From positions 1 through 15,638 of the forward strand of contig NZ_CALDKF010000091.1 in the NCBI RefSeq assembly GCF_937898925.1: a stretch of 15,638 nt of DNA, read 5' to 3'. Shown here one piece after another: positions 1 through 6,135 of this stretch (within the stretch, counting starts at the first letter, position 1; each line of letters starts with the position of its first letter). The position numbers and the translations under genes are program-made. Origin of the DNA: an uncultured Methanobrevibacter sp. (GTDB taxonomy: Archaea; Methanobacteriota; Methanobacteria; Methanobacteriales; Methanobacteriaceae). Under the pieces are notes generated by a model that did not search any database, was not told the origin of the DNA, and saw only the letters and a list, made by a program, of their open reading frames with translations.

Positions 1-1
1 G

Positions 2-292
2 ACTAAAATCAGCGGTACTTGCGGCAGACTTATGTGTTGTCTTAAATATGAACAGAATGCATATGAATATCTGCTTCATGTAACACCTAAGGTAGGTGCT
101 ATCGTTGAAACTCAGCAAGGTAAGGGCACTGTTGTTGAGGTAAATCTTCTTAAAGGAATGCTAAAAATCTGCCTCGACAGATACCCTGAAGCTGCACCCG
201 CAGTATACCACAGACGTGACGTCAAAATTATTAAAGACAAGCGTATTACTGTTGACAAGGCTGAAATTGAAGCTTTGAAAAATATCGAGTAA
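2..292 (+). CDS. ricT: RicT/PSP1-family protein, C-terminal part (5' truncated by window edge)
   Basis: The frame is open from the window edge and reads TKISGTCGRLMCCLKYE, the signature of the PSP1 family (RicT, formerly YaaT, in Bacillus). About 97 residues remain of a protein usually near 270-300 residues. In Firmicutes, RicT works with RicA and RicF as an iron-sulfur complex that affects RNase Y-dependent mRNA maturation and development. The three cysteines visible here (CGRLMCC) belong to the conserved cluster-binding set. The rest is the basic, beta-rich PSP1 tail ending in DKAEIEALKNIE. An intrinsic terminator follows 8 bases after the stop. The gene is bacterial in type and base composition, unlike everything right of about 690, so it probably does not belong to the archaeal genome. 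Family assignment is confident; the RicT name rests on the CGRLMCC region only. Confidence 0.85.
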   Translation, partial: TKISGTCGRLMCCLKYEQNAYEYLLHVTPKVGAIVETQQGKGTVVEVNLLKGMLKICLDRYPEAAPAVYHRRDVKIIKDKRITVDKAEIEALKNIE

Positions 293-299
293 AGAAATT

Positions 300-334
300 C
301 GGCACATCCGCAAAAGCAGATGTGCCGTTTTTTT
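300..334 (+). terminator. Bacterial intrinsic terminator after ricT
   Basis: A 9-bp perfect stem pairs cggcacatc (300-308) with gatgtgccg (319-327) and is followed at once by seven T (328-334). This is a classical GC-rich hairpin plus U-tract. It lies between the convergent ends of the RicT and flavoprotein genes. The archaeal genes in this window instead end in oligo-T tracts or AT-rich hairpins, so this site also supports a bacterial origin for the first 650 bases. Confidence 0.9.
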
Positions 335-341
335 ATGTCAG

Positions 342-662
342 TTATTCAATTAAAGATTTTGTTGCACTTGTACCGGCAACTATTCCGCTTGCCCACGCCC
401 ACTGAAGATTGAAGCCTCCGCAGCCGCCGTCAACATCAATTATTTCGCCTGCAAAATACAAATTGTCAATAAGTTTGCTCTTCATTGTGTTTGGCACGAT
501 TTGTTTGACGTCAACACCACCACTTGTCACTATTGCATAAGTAATATCTTCTAACGCCAAAAGGTTAAATTCAAGATTTTTAAGCAATTTTACCAAATAA
601 TGACGTTGTTCTGACGTAATTTGATGCACTTTTGTTTCAAGTGGAATTTTTGCTATTTTAAG
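342..662 (-). pseudogene. BaiN/HI0933-family flavoprotein, C-terminal fragment (5' end missing)
   Basis: The translated product is the C-terminal end of the NAD(P)/FAD-dependent oxidoreductase family HI0933/BaiN (PF03486). The conserved block is AIVTSGGVDVKQIVPNTM, then LYFAGEIIDVDGGCGGFNLQ, then a WASGIVAG-like end. In intact members this closes the FAD-binding domain. About 107 codons remain of a protein usually near 400 residues. The N-terminal FAD motif and nearly 300 residues are absent. The frame is open back to a stop at 663-665, but recognisable homology fades around the residues PLETKVHQ (about 625-645). A GTG at 627-629 could be called as a start, but it lies inside a conserved helix, so this is a broken gene rather than a 95-residue protein. 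It meets archaeal sequence just before the kinase gene at 689. I read it as one arm of an assembly chimera, or less likely as a decayed horizontally acquired gene. Confidence 0.75.
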
Positions 663-690
663 TTATTTTTTAAAAAAAAAGCATATAATT
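640..690. other. Bacterial/archaeal sequence junction
   Basis: Left of here are bacterial genes with moderate GC and a bacterial terminator. Right of here every gene is archaeal and very AT-rich. The flavoprotein frame dies at 663-665, and the archaeal kinase stop codon is at 689-691. The run of T followed by A at 666-680 is the kind of low-complexity stretch where assemblers misjoin. The exact breakpoint cannot be read from sequence alone. Confidence 0.65.
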
Positions 691-1285
691 ATTCTAATTT
701 TTTAGGCTCATTCAATCGCTTTGAATCCAATTCATCCAGAATAGTCTCTATTCTTGCAAATATTTCCTCTGGTGAATCATCTGCTGGAATTACATGCCAA
801 TTGTATAGAACAGGCTCTGCCTTTTGCCTTACCTTTACAAATGCATCATAATTTTCAAACATCTCTTCCTTTTCATTTCTCTTTTGTACACGTTCCACTA
901 GCTTTTCAGGAGAAACATCCAGATAGAAGAAATATTCAGAAACAGGAAGTGCAAAGCAAACAAGCTTGTAGACAGGTACGGAAATAGCTTTATTCAAGTA
1001 TGATACAGCTAAAGTATACCTTACAAAGATAACAGTATCTGCCTTTCCGTAATATTTGATAACAGATCTGATTGCATCTGCTCCATAACATAAGGTAGCT
1101 ATTATCTTATTGAGTTTTCCGCCTCTTTCCAAAGCAGCTTTTGAATTTCTACCAAAGAAGTTGTCTGATGTTGGATGTGAACGAATGATGACGGTTCCTT
1201 CATTTTCATATTTTTCCTTAATGAGTCTAGCTTGCGTATCTTTACCAGAACCATCAAGCCCATCTATAGCAATAAACCTCTTCAT
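689..1285 (-). CDS. Thymidylate kinase-like nucleotide kinase
   Basis: This 198-residue protein has the fold signature of dTMP kinase, which phosphorylates dTMP to dTDP. A P-loop (GLDGSGKDTQ, residues 9-18) follows the first beta strand, and a lid-like segment RVQKRNEKEEMFEN lies near 132-145. Length matches the family (about 195-215). Two features are unusual. The usual K-[ST]-T of the P-loop reads K-D-T. The conserved nucleotide-binding DR[YF] motif reads VRY at 88-90, so its aspartate is missing. Substrate specificity is therefore uncertain; it may be a divergent dTMP kinase or a related nucleoside/nucleotide kinase. The start is an ATG with a weak purine-rich site (GAGATG) upstream. The gene stands alone, 287 bases from the next gene on the same strand. 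Its 3' end is next to the bacterial junction. Confidence 0.8.
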   Translation of the reverse strand: MKRFIAIDGLDGSGKDTQARLIKEKYENEGTVIIRSHPTSDNFFGRNSKAALERGGKLNKIIATLCYGADAIRSVIKYYGKADTVIFVRYTLAVSYLNKAISVPVYKLVCFALPVSEYFFYLDVSPEKLVERVQKRNEKEEMFENYDAFVKVRQKAEPVLYNWHVIPADDSPEEIFARIETILDELDSKRLNEPKKLE

Positions 1286-1571
1286 TGTAACATCTCACAG
1301 ACAATTAAAATAAATAATTATTTGATTAATTAAAATATAATTTATAATAATAAGTATTAAAATTATCAATGATTATTTTAATTTAATTAATTATATTTTC
1401 AATACAATTTTTTTCTTAAAAAATAAATTATATAACCCAATTAAGTAATTATATATTAATTATACATTATAAAGTTTTATAAAAATTATTGAAAAATGAA
1501 AATAGAAGATAAATAATAAAAAATAGAAAAATAAGTAAAAAATAGAAAATGAAAAAAGATGAAAAATCTAA
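1286..1571. other. AT-rich intergenic region with oligo-T terminators
   Basis: No gene is visible. The right part (about 1480-1571), read on the minus strand, is a chain of TTTTT-TTTTTT runs after the stop of the 1572-2096 gene. That is the usual form of archaeal transcription termination. The left part (1300-1345) is AT-rich and must hold the kinase promoter, but several TATA-like strings compete and I cannot pick one. Confidence 0.5.
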
Positions 1572-2096
1572 CTATTCGATTATGACATCACTGAAATAGG
1601 ATTCATCAGTTGCGCCAATGAATACAAGATCTCCATTTTGCTCATAAACGAACATGTAAACAGGTTCTTCCACAGCCATTAAAGATGAACTGCTTGAACT
1701 GCTTTCTTGAACTAAGTAACCATTATGGTCATTTATAGTTTTCTTTTCATAGTCCATATCATCTAAAACATATTCAATTATCTCATCAGTTACATTATAC
1801 TCATCATAATCTCCCACTAAGATATAAATAGCTTTTTGTTTTGAATCATCTTCAAAACCAGCAGAAGACATATAGTAGTCAATACCAGAAGTGTTGCTTT
1901 TCTCATTGACCATTTTGTATTCTTCATTTTCATTAAATCCAGCAGGAATGCTGAAGTCAATGCCACCAACAGTTATCTCTTGAGGTTCACTGTCGCCGCC
2001 ACTTAAGAAACCTAAGTCAAAAGCAGATACAGAACCTGCTAAAACAACAGTTAAAATTGCCAAAATAGCTATAATTGCAATCCTATTAAATTTCAT
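1572..2096 (-). CDS. Small secreted protein with signal peptide, unknown function
   Basis: This 174-residue protein starts with a clear Sec signal peptide: basic MKFNR, a hydrophobic core at 6-20, and a likely cleavage after AGSVSA (residue 25). The mature part is acidic and probably beta-rich. It begins with a GGIDFSIPAGF element (44-54) and carries a serine run (SSSSSSS, 132-138) that looks like a linker. A second hydrophobic-acidic sheet segment follows (YMFVYEQNGDLVFIGATD, 147-164). The secreted protein at 4140-4739 has the same order of elements (GYGFNVPSSYK, then TFVFASEDDMIYLHI), so the two may be distant relatives. The start is well supported by AAGGAGGA (minus strand of 2103-2110). 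I do not recognise a named family. It is likely exported and either released or held at the pseudomurein wall. Confidence 0.8.
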   Translation of the reverse strand: MKFNRIAIIAILAILTVVLAGSVSAFDLGFLSGGDSEPQEITVGGIDFSIPAGFNENEEYKMVNEKSNTSGIDYYMSSAGFEDDSKQKAIYILVGDYDEYNVTDEIIEYVLDDMDYEKKTINDHNGYLVQESSSSSSSLMAVEEPVYMFVYEQNGDLVFIGATDESYFSDVIIE

Positions 2097-2102
2097 TGTA
2101 TT

Positions 2103-2110
2103 TCCTCCTT
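2103..2110 (-). promoter_or_regulatory. Strong Shine-Dalgarno for the 1572-2096 gene
   Basis: The minus strand reads AAGGAGGA six bases before the ATG, a near-perfect complement to the 16S rRNA tail. It fixes the start codon at 2096. Confidence 0.8.
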
Positions 2111-2292
2111 AATTTAAATAACTAATAAACCATGGATTTATCAAATCATTAAATTAATTAATCTTAGATATGTAACATTATTAATAAATAATTTTTGATA
2201 TTTTTTTAATAGCTAAAAAAGCTAATAGAGCAGAATAGAGAAAATAGAGAAAAACAAGTTATAAAGAAAAGAAAAATAAGATCTTGAAGATT

Positions 2293-2320
2293 AAAAAAAA
2301 GAAAAAAAAGATTAAAAAAA
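2293..2320 (-). terminator. Oligo-T termination region after the DUF1002 gene
   Basis: On the minus strand downstream of the DUF1002 stop there are runs of seven, eight and eight T separated by single bases or short spacers, with no GC-rich hairpin. This matches intrinsic archaeal termination at T-tracts. The remaining 2111-2292 is AT-rich and shows no gene. Confidence 0.5.
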
Positions 2321-2352
2321 TAATTTAAGCAATGATTAATTACTAAATTATT

Positions 2353-3234
2353 TTAAAGATTTATATTAAAAATGCCTAATATGCTATTGAACAAACCATC
2401 TAAGGAAAATCCATCCATGGAAAATCCATTTTCAGAAGCTGAACTGTCTACAAAATCGCTGATTTGCTCTTTGTAGGCATTTGCATCATCCTGTACAGAT
2501 TGAACTTGCTCTATGGTTTGAGCAAGGTTTTCAATATCATTGTCAGAAATGTTGATATTGTAGGTTGTACTGTAATCATTGATAATGTTTACAATGGTTG
2601 CATGATCTGTAATGTTTTCCTCATTTACCTTTTCCTTTACATCATCCACTAATTTGGATAAGTCATCTGCACTGACATTTGAATTGTTTAGGATATCTGC
2701 TTGAGTTGCAATCTCTTGATTTGCTGCCTCTTTGACATTATCAGGGATTTCAACATCAGTAGCTTCCTCATAACAATCCATAATTCCTGCGAGAGCGGAT
2801 TCACCAGTAGCGCTTACTGGGCTTGTCACATAGACATGTCCTCCTTGAATACCTGCAGACTTAAGTGCTGACATGTACATTTCAGGAGTGATTGTAGTGA
2901 TTGAACTGTCCACATCTACAGTAATTTCCCCATTTTGGTTCAAGTCAAGAAGAGCAGAGGAAAATATTTGATTTGAGTTGTATTGTTTTCCTGAAAAACC
3001 ACCGGAAATCTTGTTTACATCTCCAGCAGTGATCACTTTTGATTCTATGCTGTTTATATCTACATTAGTTTTGCTTGCAAAATAATCGTCAACCATTGAT
3101 TTGTATTGTTGATTCATATATGCAGTTTCACCATAGGTTATTACAACTTGATCTGAACTATCTGCAAATCCAGTTGGAATAACAGCTAATGCCAAAAATA
3201 TGGCAAGGCATATGGCTAGAATTCTTTTATTCAT
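2353..3234 (-). CDS. Secreted DUF1002-family protein
   Basis: This 293-residue protein has a signal peptide (basic MNKR, hydrophobic core 5-20, probable cleavage after FA at 24). It then carries the DUF1002 (PF06207) pattern also found in secreted Firmicutes proteins such as Bacillus YpuA. The segment VVITYGETAYMNQQ is at 30-43. The family's hallmark, ITPEMYMSALKSAGI then GHVYVTSPVSATGESALAGI, lies near 115-151. The remaining half is helical and acidic, ending in a GFS-DGF/GFS-DGL duplication (270-281). Biochemical function is unknown for the family. It probably acts outside the cell or at the wall. Start is firm: the minus strand reads GAGGTGAT, three bases, then ATG, with a TATA box upstream. 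The neighbour downstream is another secreted protein, 256 bases away, so it is probably transcribed separately. Confidence 0.85.
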   Translation of the reverse strand: MNKRILAICLAIFLALAVIPTGFADSSDQVVITYGETAYMNQQYKSMVDDYFASKTNVDINSIESKVITAGDVNKISGGFSGKQYNSNQIFSSALLDLNQNGEITVDVDSSITTITPEMYMSALKSAGIQGGHVYVTSPVSATGESALAGIMDCYEEATDVEIPDNVKEAANQEIATQADILNNSNVSADDLSKLVDDVKEKVNEENITDHATIVNIINDYSTTYNINISDNDIENLAQTIEQVQSVQDDANAYKEQISDFVDSSASENGFSMDGFSLDGLFNSILGIFNINL

Positions 3235-3278
3235 TTTATCACCTCTTGTAAATTCATAATCTTATTTTGTTAAACTAG

Positions 3279-3286
3279 TATATAAA
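3279..3286 (-). promoter_or_regulatory. TATA box of the DUF1002 gene
   Basis: The minus strand reads TTTATATA about 45 bases before the ATG. Transcription would start around 3257 and give a leader of roughly 22 bases that includes the GAGGTGAT ribosome site. Spacing and sequence are textbook archaeal. Confidence 0.6.
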
Positions 3287-3475
3287 TGTAATCTATTTTT
3301 TACATAATCGAAAGTTTTATAAGGAAAATGGCTGTTTTTTGTAAAAAATTAAGAATTTATGTTAAGTCTTTAGTGCATGAGGATGGGTAAAATAATGATT
3401 TAAAAGTGTTTTTTTAAAAAAACGAATTATGTGGCAAATAATTTCTTAATCAATAACTTTTTAAGAAAAAGACAC

Positions 3476-3485
3476 ATAAATATTA
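3476..3485 (+). promoter_or_regulatory. TATA box of the cysteine-cluster gene
   Basis: The sequence ataaatatta is preceded by a purine-rich stretch (aagaaaaagac) that could serve as a BRE. A start point about 25 bases from its centre falls near 3505. The mRNA would then be leaderless for the GTG at 3505 or carry a leader of about 8-10 bases for the ATG at 3514. An earlier gT7A7c palindrome (3408-3423) also lies in this intergenic stretch. Confidence 0.5.
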
Positions 3486-3513
3486 TCTAATCAAGAGAAA
3501 AAATGTGAATAAG

Positions 3514-4086
3514 ATGAAATCCTCTATAAGAAAAAAAGATTATTTGAAAATATATAATATGACCAATAATGCATCTCCATTAGGAAAGTTCAATTGTGGA
3601 GAGCTATGCAATTCCATCTGCTGCACAGTGGAAAACGGTGAAAGGAATGATGTGCTTGAAGAGATGGTATTGTACTTGCTTCCTGGTGAAGAGGAGATGC
3701 TTGAAAACGAGTCTGATTGGTTTGAGATGTTTTATGAAACAACTGATGAGATTGAATATCCGGACTCTTGGGATGGTGAGGTCTATTATATAAAATGCAC
3801 CAATCCGCCACACTGCAATAGAAGATTAAGGCCAATCCAATGTAGGTCTTTCCCTCTTAGCCCACATTTTGACAAGGACAACAAATTGCATTTGATCTAT
3901 GATGTGGATGACATGACATACCAATGTCCAATCATAGCGGATAAAATGGATTTGGACGAGGATTTCCTAAAAAAGATATACAAGATGTGGGAAAGGTTAA
4001 CAGAAGACAAGTTAATATTTGACCTTGTTAAAATGGATTCTCTAAAAAGAGAAAAGAATAAAATAGATTATAAGATTGTTTATTAG
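3514..4086 (+). CDS. Cysteine-cluster (YkgJ-like, CxxxCxxxCC) protein
   Basis: This protein of about 190 residues carries the signature of the CxxxCxxxCC (YkgJ-type, putative zinc- or iron-binding) family. Near the N-terminus is C-G-E-L-C-N-S-I-C-C (residues 28-37 from this start). A central pair, C-T-N-P-P-H-C, is at 95-101, then RPIQCRSFPL (cysteine 110), and a last cysteine in YQCPI (138). The pattern C...RP..CR.FP is typical of the family. Eight cysteines could bind an Fe-S cluster or metals; no reaction is established. It has no signal peptide and is probably cytoplasmic. Start choice is open. I prefer ATG 3514, preceded by GTGA; GTG at 3505 adds three residues and would be leaderless. 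It is the only complete plus-strand gene in the archaeal part and converges with the 4140-4739 gene. Confidence 0.8.
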   Translation: MKSSIRKKDYLKIYNMTNNASPLGKFNCGELCNSICCTVENGERNDVLEEMVLYLLPGEEEMLENESDWFEMFYETTDEIEYPDSWDGEVYYIKCTNPPHCNRRLRPIQCRSFPLSPHFDKDNKLHLIYDVDDMTYQCPIIADKMDLDEDFLKKIYKMWERLTEDKLIFDLVKMDSLKREKNKIDYKIVY

Positions 4087-4109
4087 ATTAAAAAATAATT
4101 AATATACTG

Positions 4110-4147
4110 TTTTTTTTAAAAAAAAATGATGGTAATTAATTACCATC
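4110..4147. terminator. Shared terminator between convergent genes
   Basis: A T8A9 block (4110-4126) is followed by a perfect 20-bp palindrome, gatggtaattaattaccatc (4128-4147). For the plus-strand gene, transcription runs into eight T. For the minus-strand gene, the palindrome can fold as a hairpin and is followed by A and nine T. The minus gene's stop codon (4140-4142) lies inside the palindrome. The arrangement looks like a compact bidirectional terminator. Confidence 0.65.
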
Positions 4148-4739
4148 TATAATTGTAATAAGACGCATCATCAAAGGAATCGTCAAAAGAATCATCATAA
4201 GCGTCTGATTCATAATATGCATCATCATCGAAGTCATATTCATTGCTATGATATGTCTTATAGTCCCTTTGAGTAATGGATGAAACCACATGAGAGACAC
4301 TTGGTCCTTTAATGTGCAAATAAATCATATCATCTTCAGATGCAAAAACAAATGTCTTTACCTTATTCCTTTTATTGTAAAATCCGGTTATTCCTGAAAT
4401 TGAAGTCTTATACAAGTTCTCATCGTTCAATTTGAAGGAACTGAATCCATCCATTATATTCTTATTGAAGCTTGAAGAATGTCTTTCCAAACTGACATTC
4501 ACAAAATTCTTGCCCCTTTGGAAATTCATGTAATTCAAACGATTCACTTCATCCCATCCCTCATCAATCAACTTGTATGAACTTGGAACATTGAATCCAT
4601 ATCCTCTCATATAATAAGTTTCAAAGCCTTTTGGCACATTCTCTTCAGCTGAAATGGAATCAATGATTATAATTGATGAGAAAAGAATCATTAAAACAAG
4701 TGAAATGGTTAAAATTCTTTTTTTAAAACCTTTTTCTAT
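4140..4739 (-). CDS. Small secreted protein with acidic tail; non-canonical (ATA) start
   Basis: The first ATG in frame (4691) would begin inside a hydrophobic helix and leave no charged n-region. Upstream the frame stays open and supplies EKGFKKRILTISLVL. With it the protein gains a complete Sec signal peptide: basic 2-8, hydrophobic 9-26, and cleavage after DSISA (31). No ATG, GTG or TTG exists between the upstream stop (4773-4775) and the ATG at 4691. An ATA at 4737-4739 sits three bases after GGTGTT, the spacing used by neighbours, so I set the start there (199 residues). The mature domain has GYGFNVPSSYK and a TFVFASEDDMIYLHIKG sheet, echoing the 1572-2096 protein. It ends in an Asp/Ser/Tyr-rich tail with DDSF-DDSF-DDAS repeats. 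Function is unknown; it is probably a surface or released protein. The start may instead reflect a sequence error. Confidence 0.7.
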   Translation of the reverse strand: MEKGFKKRILTISLVLMILFSSIIIIDSISAEENVPKGFETYYMRGYGFNVPSSYKLIDEGWDEVNRLNYMNFQRGKNFVNVSLERHSSSFNKNIMDGFSSFKLNDENLYKTSISGITGFYNKRNKVKTFVFASEDDMIYLHIKGPSVSHVVSSITQRDYKTYHSNEYDFDDDAYYESDAYDDSFDDSFDDASYYNYRW

Positions 4740-4744
4740 AGTAA

Positions 4745-4750
4745 CACCCC
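4745..4750 (-). promoter_or_regulatory. Ribosome binding site supporting the upstream ATA start
   Basis: The minus strand reads GGGGTGTTACT then ATA (4739-4737). GGTG-TT with a three-base spacer matches the GGTGAT-n3-start layout of the DUF1002, dph6 and aroE genes. No comparable site precedes the ATG at 4691. Confidence 0.5.
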
Positions 4751-4781
4751 AATACTTTATACAAATAGATAATCATCGTTA

Positions 4782-4790
4782 AATATAAAT
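4782..4790 (-). promoter_or_regulatory. TATA box for the 4140-4739 gene
   Basis: The minus strand reads ATTTATATT just below the dph6 stop codon. Initiation about 25 bases on (near 4760) would give a leader of about 20 bases ending at the ATA start. This also argues that the signal-peptide region upstream of 4691 is transcribed and that the gene is not part of the dph6 operon. Confidence 0.5.
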
Positions 4791-4798
4791 ATTTGCAA

Positions 4799-5482
4799 TT
4801 ATTCCTTATCAATCAATCTTGCATCAGTTATATTATATGTACCATTATCAACATGCCAATCTATATCTGCATCCAATATTTCAATTCTTTTTTTAAATAT
4901 AGGGCCATCAATAACTAATGTTTCAGCCTCTCCTCCTTCAAAAGCAAGATGGAGATATGTCTTTTCGCTGATTTTCTCAAGTTCTGCCATTGCTTCTTCA
5001 TCAATGAGCCTGCCGAGCCATGATTCATCAAGCCCATCAGCAAAAACGCCACTGATGATAACCTTAAATCCATAATCAATAACCAAATCCATATATTCCT
5101 TAGGATCCTTATGCCAATATGGTGAAATGGCTTCTATTCCTATCTCATCTGCCAATCTTTCTATTCTGGATTTTTGATAAGTGGAAAACAATGCACCGGT
5201 GTAAATGGCCTCTATTCCAAGGCTTTTCAATTGCTTAAACCCTTCCTTCAAGTCCTCAAGCTCCTCTTCCTTAACGCCAGCAGTCTTCACTTCTATGATA
5301 GGAATGCCTATGGCTTCTGCCTGCAAATCGGTTAAATGAATATTTGGAACGTGAAACATATATGACTCATCATTTTGAGACTTGATTGAAAGGAGATATT
5401 TCACATCATCTCCATTGTTTATAGCATAATTTAAAGCCATAACACTATCCTTTCCACCTGAAAATAAAACAGCAGATTTCAT
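4799..5482 (-). CDS. dph6: Diphthine--ammonia ligase
   Basis: This 227-residue cytoplasmic enzyme of the DUF71/COG2102 family performs the last step of diphthamide synthesis. It amidates diphthine on translation elongation factor aEF2 with ATP and ammonia. The PP-loop SGGKDS is at 8-13. Other family landmarks are MFHVPN (42-47), TGALFSTYQKSRIERL (95-110), SPYW (120-123) and the C-terminal EGGEAETLVIDGP (182-194). Length is typical of archaeal members. The start is an ATG preceded by GGTGAA and three bases. It follows the zinc-ribbon gene by 40 bases on the same strand and may share its transcript. Nothing suggests truncation. Diphthamide is restricted to archaea and eukaryotes, so this gene helps place the organism. 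Confidence 0.93.
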   Translation of the reverse strand: MKSAVLFSGGKDSVMALNYAINNGDDVKYLLSIKSQNDESYMFHVPNIHLTDLQAEAIGIPIIEVKTAGVKEEELEDLKEGFKQLKSLGIEAIYTGALFSTYQKSRIERLADEIGIEAISPYWHKDPKEYMDLVIDYGFKVIISGVFADGLDESWLGRLIDEEAMAELEKISEKTYLHLAFEGGEAETLVIDGPIFKKRIEILDADIDWHVDNGTYNITDARLIDKE

Positions 5483-5522
5483 TATTTCACCATTTAGATT
5501 AATAAAAAAAAGTAATTAAATT

Positions 5523-6110
5523 TCAATTCTCTATAAAGTTAGTGGATCCCCCACTGCCACCATAACTTAAATAATCTGAATCAGAGCCCCCATAATAATT
5601 ATTGGAATCATCAATAAAATCAGATAATCCGTAACTATTTGATCTTTCCATAAATGAAGTCAATCCATGATCAGAGGAAGGTTCTGGGTCCAATTGGGCG
5701 AACATACCAATAATAAACAATATTATCAGTAGCACTGCGAATGCTAAAAAGCATTTATTGAATGTTAAATTAGATAAAAAATCGTTATTTGATGATTTTG
5801 ATGTAGAAGTTTTTGTAGTCTTTGCACTTGAACCAGCAGAGTCTTTGGTACTGGAAACAGAGGAACCTTTAGTGGTTGAAACTTTTGAAGAATCGGTAGA
5901 ACTAGGGTTAATGAGCTTGGAATCACTGGAATCTGCAGGTTTGGGAATAGGGCTATCATCAGAGTTTATAGGTACAATTACAGTTGAATTGTCATCTTCT
6001 TCTGATTTGATACTGTTTTCCACTTTAGAAAAGTCAAAACCGCAATTTGAACAATAACGATTATTATCATTGTGTTGCTCAAAACCACATTCAGGACAGA
6101 ATTTAGCCAT
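5523..6110 (-). CDS. Zinc-ribbon membrane protein with Ser/Thr-rich linker
   Basis: This 195-residue protein has three parts. An N-terminal zinc ribbon (FCPECGF and YCSNCGF, cysteines 5, 8, 20 and 23) comes first. A low-complexity Ser/Thr/Lys/Asp linker spans about 30-110. A single membrane helix (CFLAFAVLLIILFIIGMFA, 120-138) is followed by a 57-residue tail rich in Ser, Gly, Tyr and Asp. The expected topology puts the zinc ribbon in the cytoplasm and the acidic tail outside. Such zinc_ribbon_2 proteins are common in Methanobrevibacter and have no known function. The start has a strong GGGGGAT site with a three-base spacer. It lies 25 bases downstream of the membrane protein gene at 6136-6957 and 40 bases before dph6, which suggests one operon. 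The acidic tail resembles that of the 4140-4739 protein in composition only. Confidence 0.8.
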   Translation of the reverse strand: MAKFCPECGFEQHNDNNRYCSNCGFDFSKVENSIKSEEDDNSTVIVPINSDDSPIPKPADSSDSKLINPSSTDSSKVSTTKGSSVSSTKDSAGSSAKTTKTSTSKSSNNDFLSNLTFNKCFLAFAVLLIILFIIGMFAQLDPEPSSDHGLTSFMERSNSYGLSDFIDDSNNYYGGSDSDYLSYGGSGGSTNFIEN

Positions 6111-6135
6111 ATTATCCCCCTTTAAATAAAACTAA

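Noticed and set aside
621..851. Plus-strand open frame crossing the bacterial/archaeal junction
   Set aside because: It lies opposite the kinase gene and the flavoprotein fragment, has no ribosome site and no recognisable domain.
1300..1400. Long AT palindrome-like sequence upstream of the kinase gene
   Set aside because: The possible arms contain mismatches and the sequence is almost pure A/T, so such matches are expected by chance.
3590..3835. Open frames opposite and within the cysteine-cluster gene
   Set aside because: They are overlapped entirely by a gene with a conserved cysteine pattern, and none has a start signal.
5600..5640. Short trinucleotide-like repeats in the Asp/Ser/Tyr-rich tail regions
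   Set aside because: They reflect low-complexity protein composition rather than a DNA repeat element.
5758..6057. Plus-strand 99-codon open frame inside the zinc-ribbon gene
   Set aside because: It is the complement of the Ser-rich linker (serine codons read as Glu/Leu/Val-rich sequence). The minus-strand zinc-ribbon protein has motifs and a strong ribosome site.
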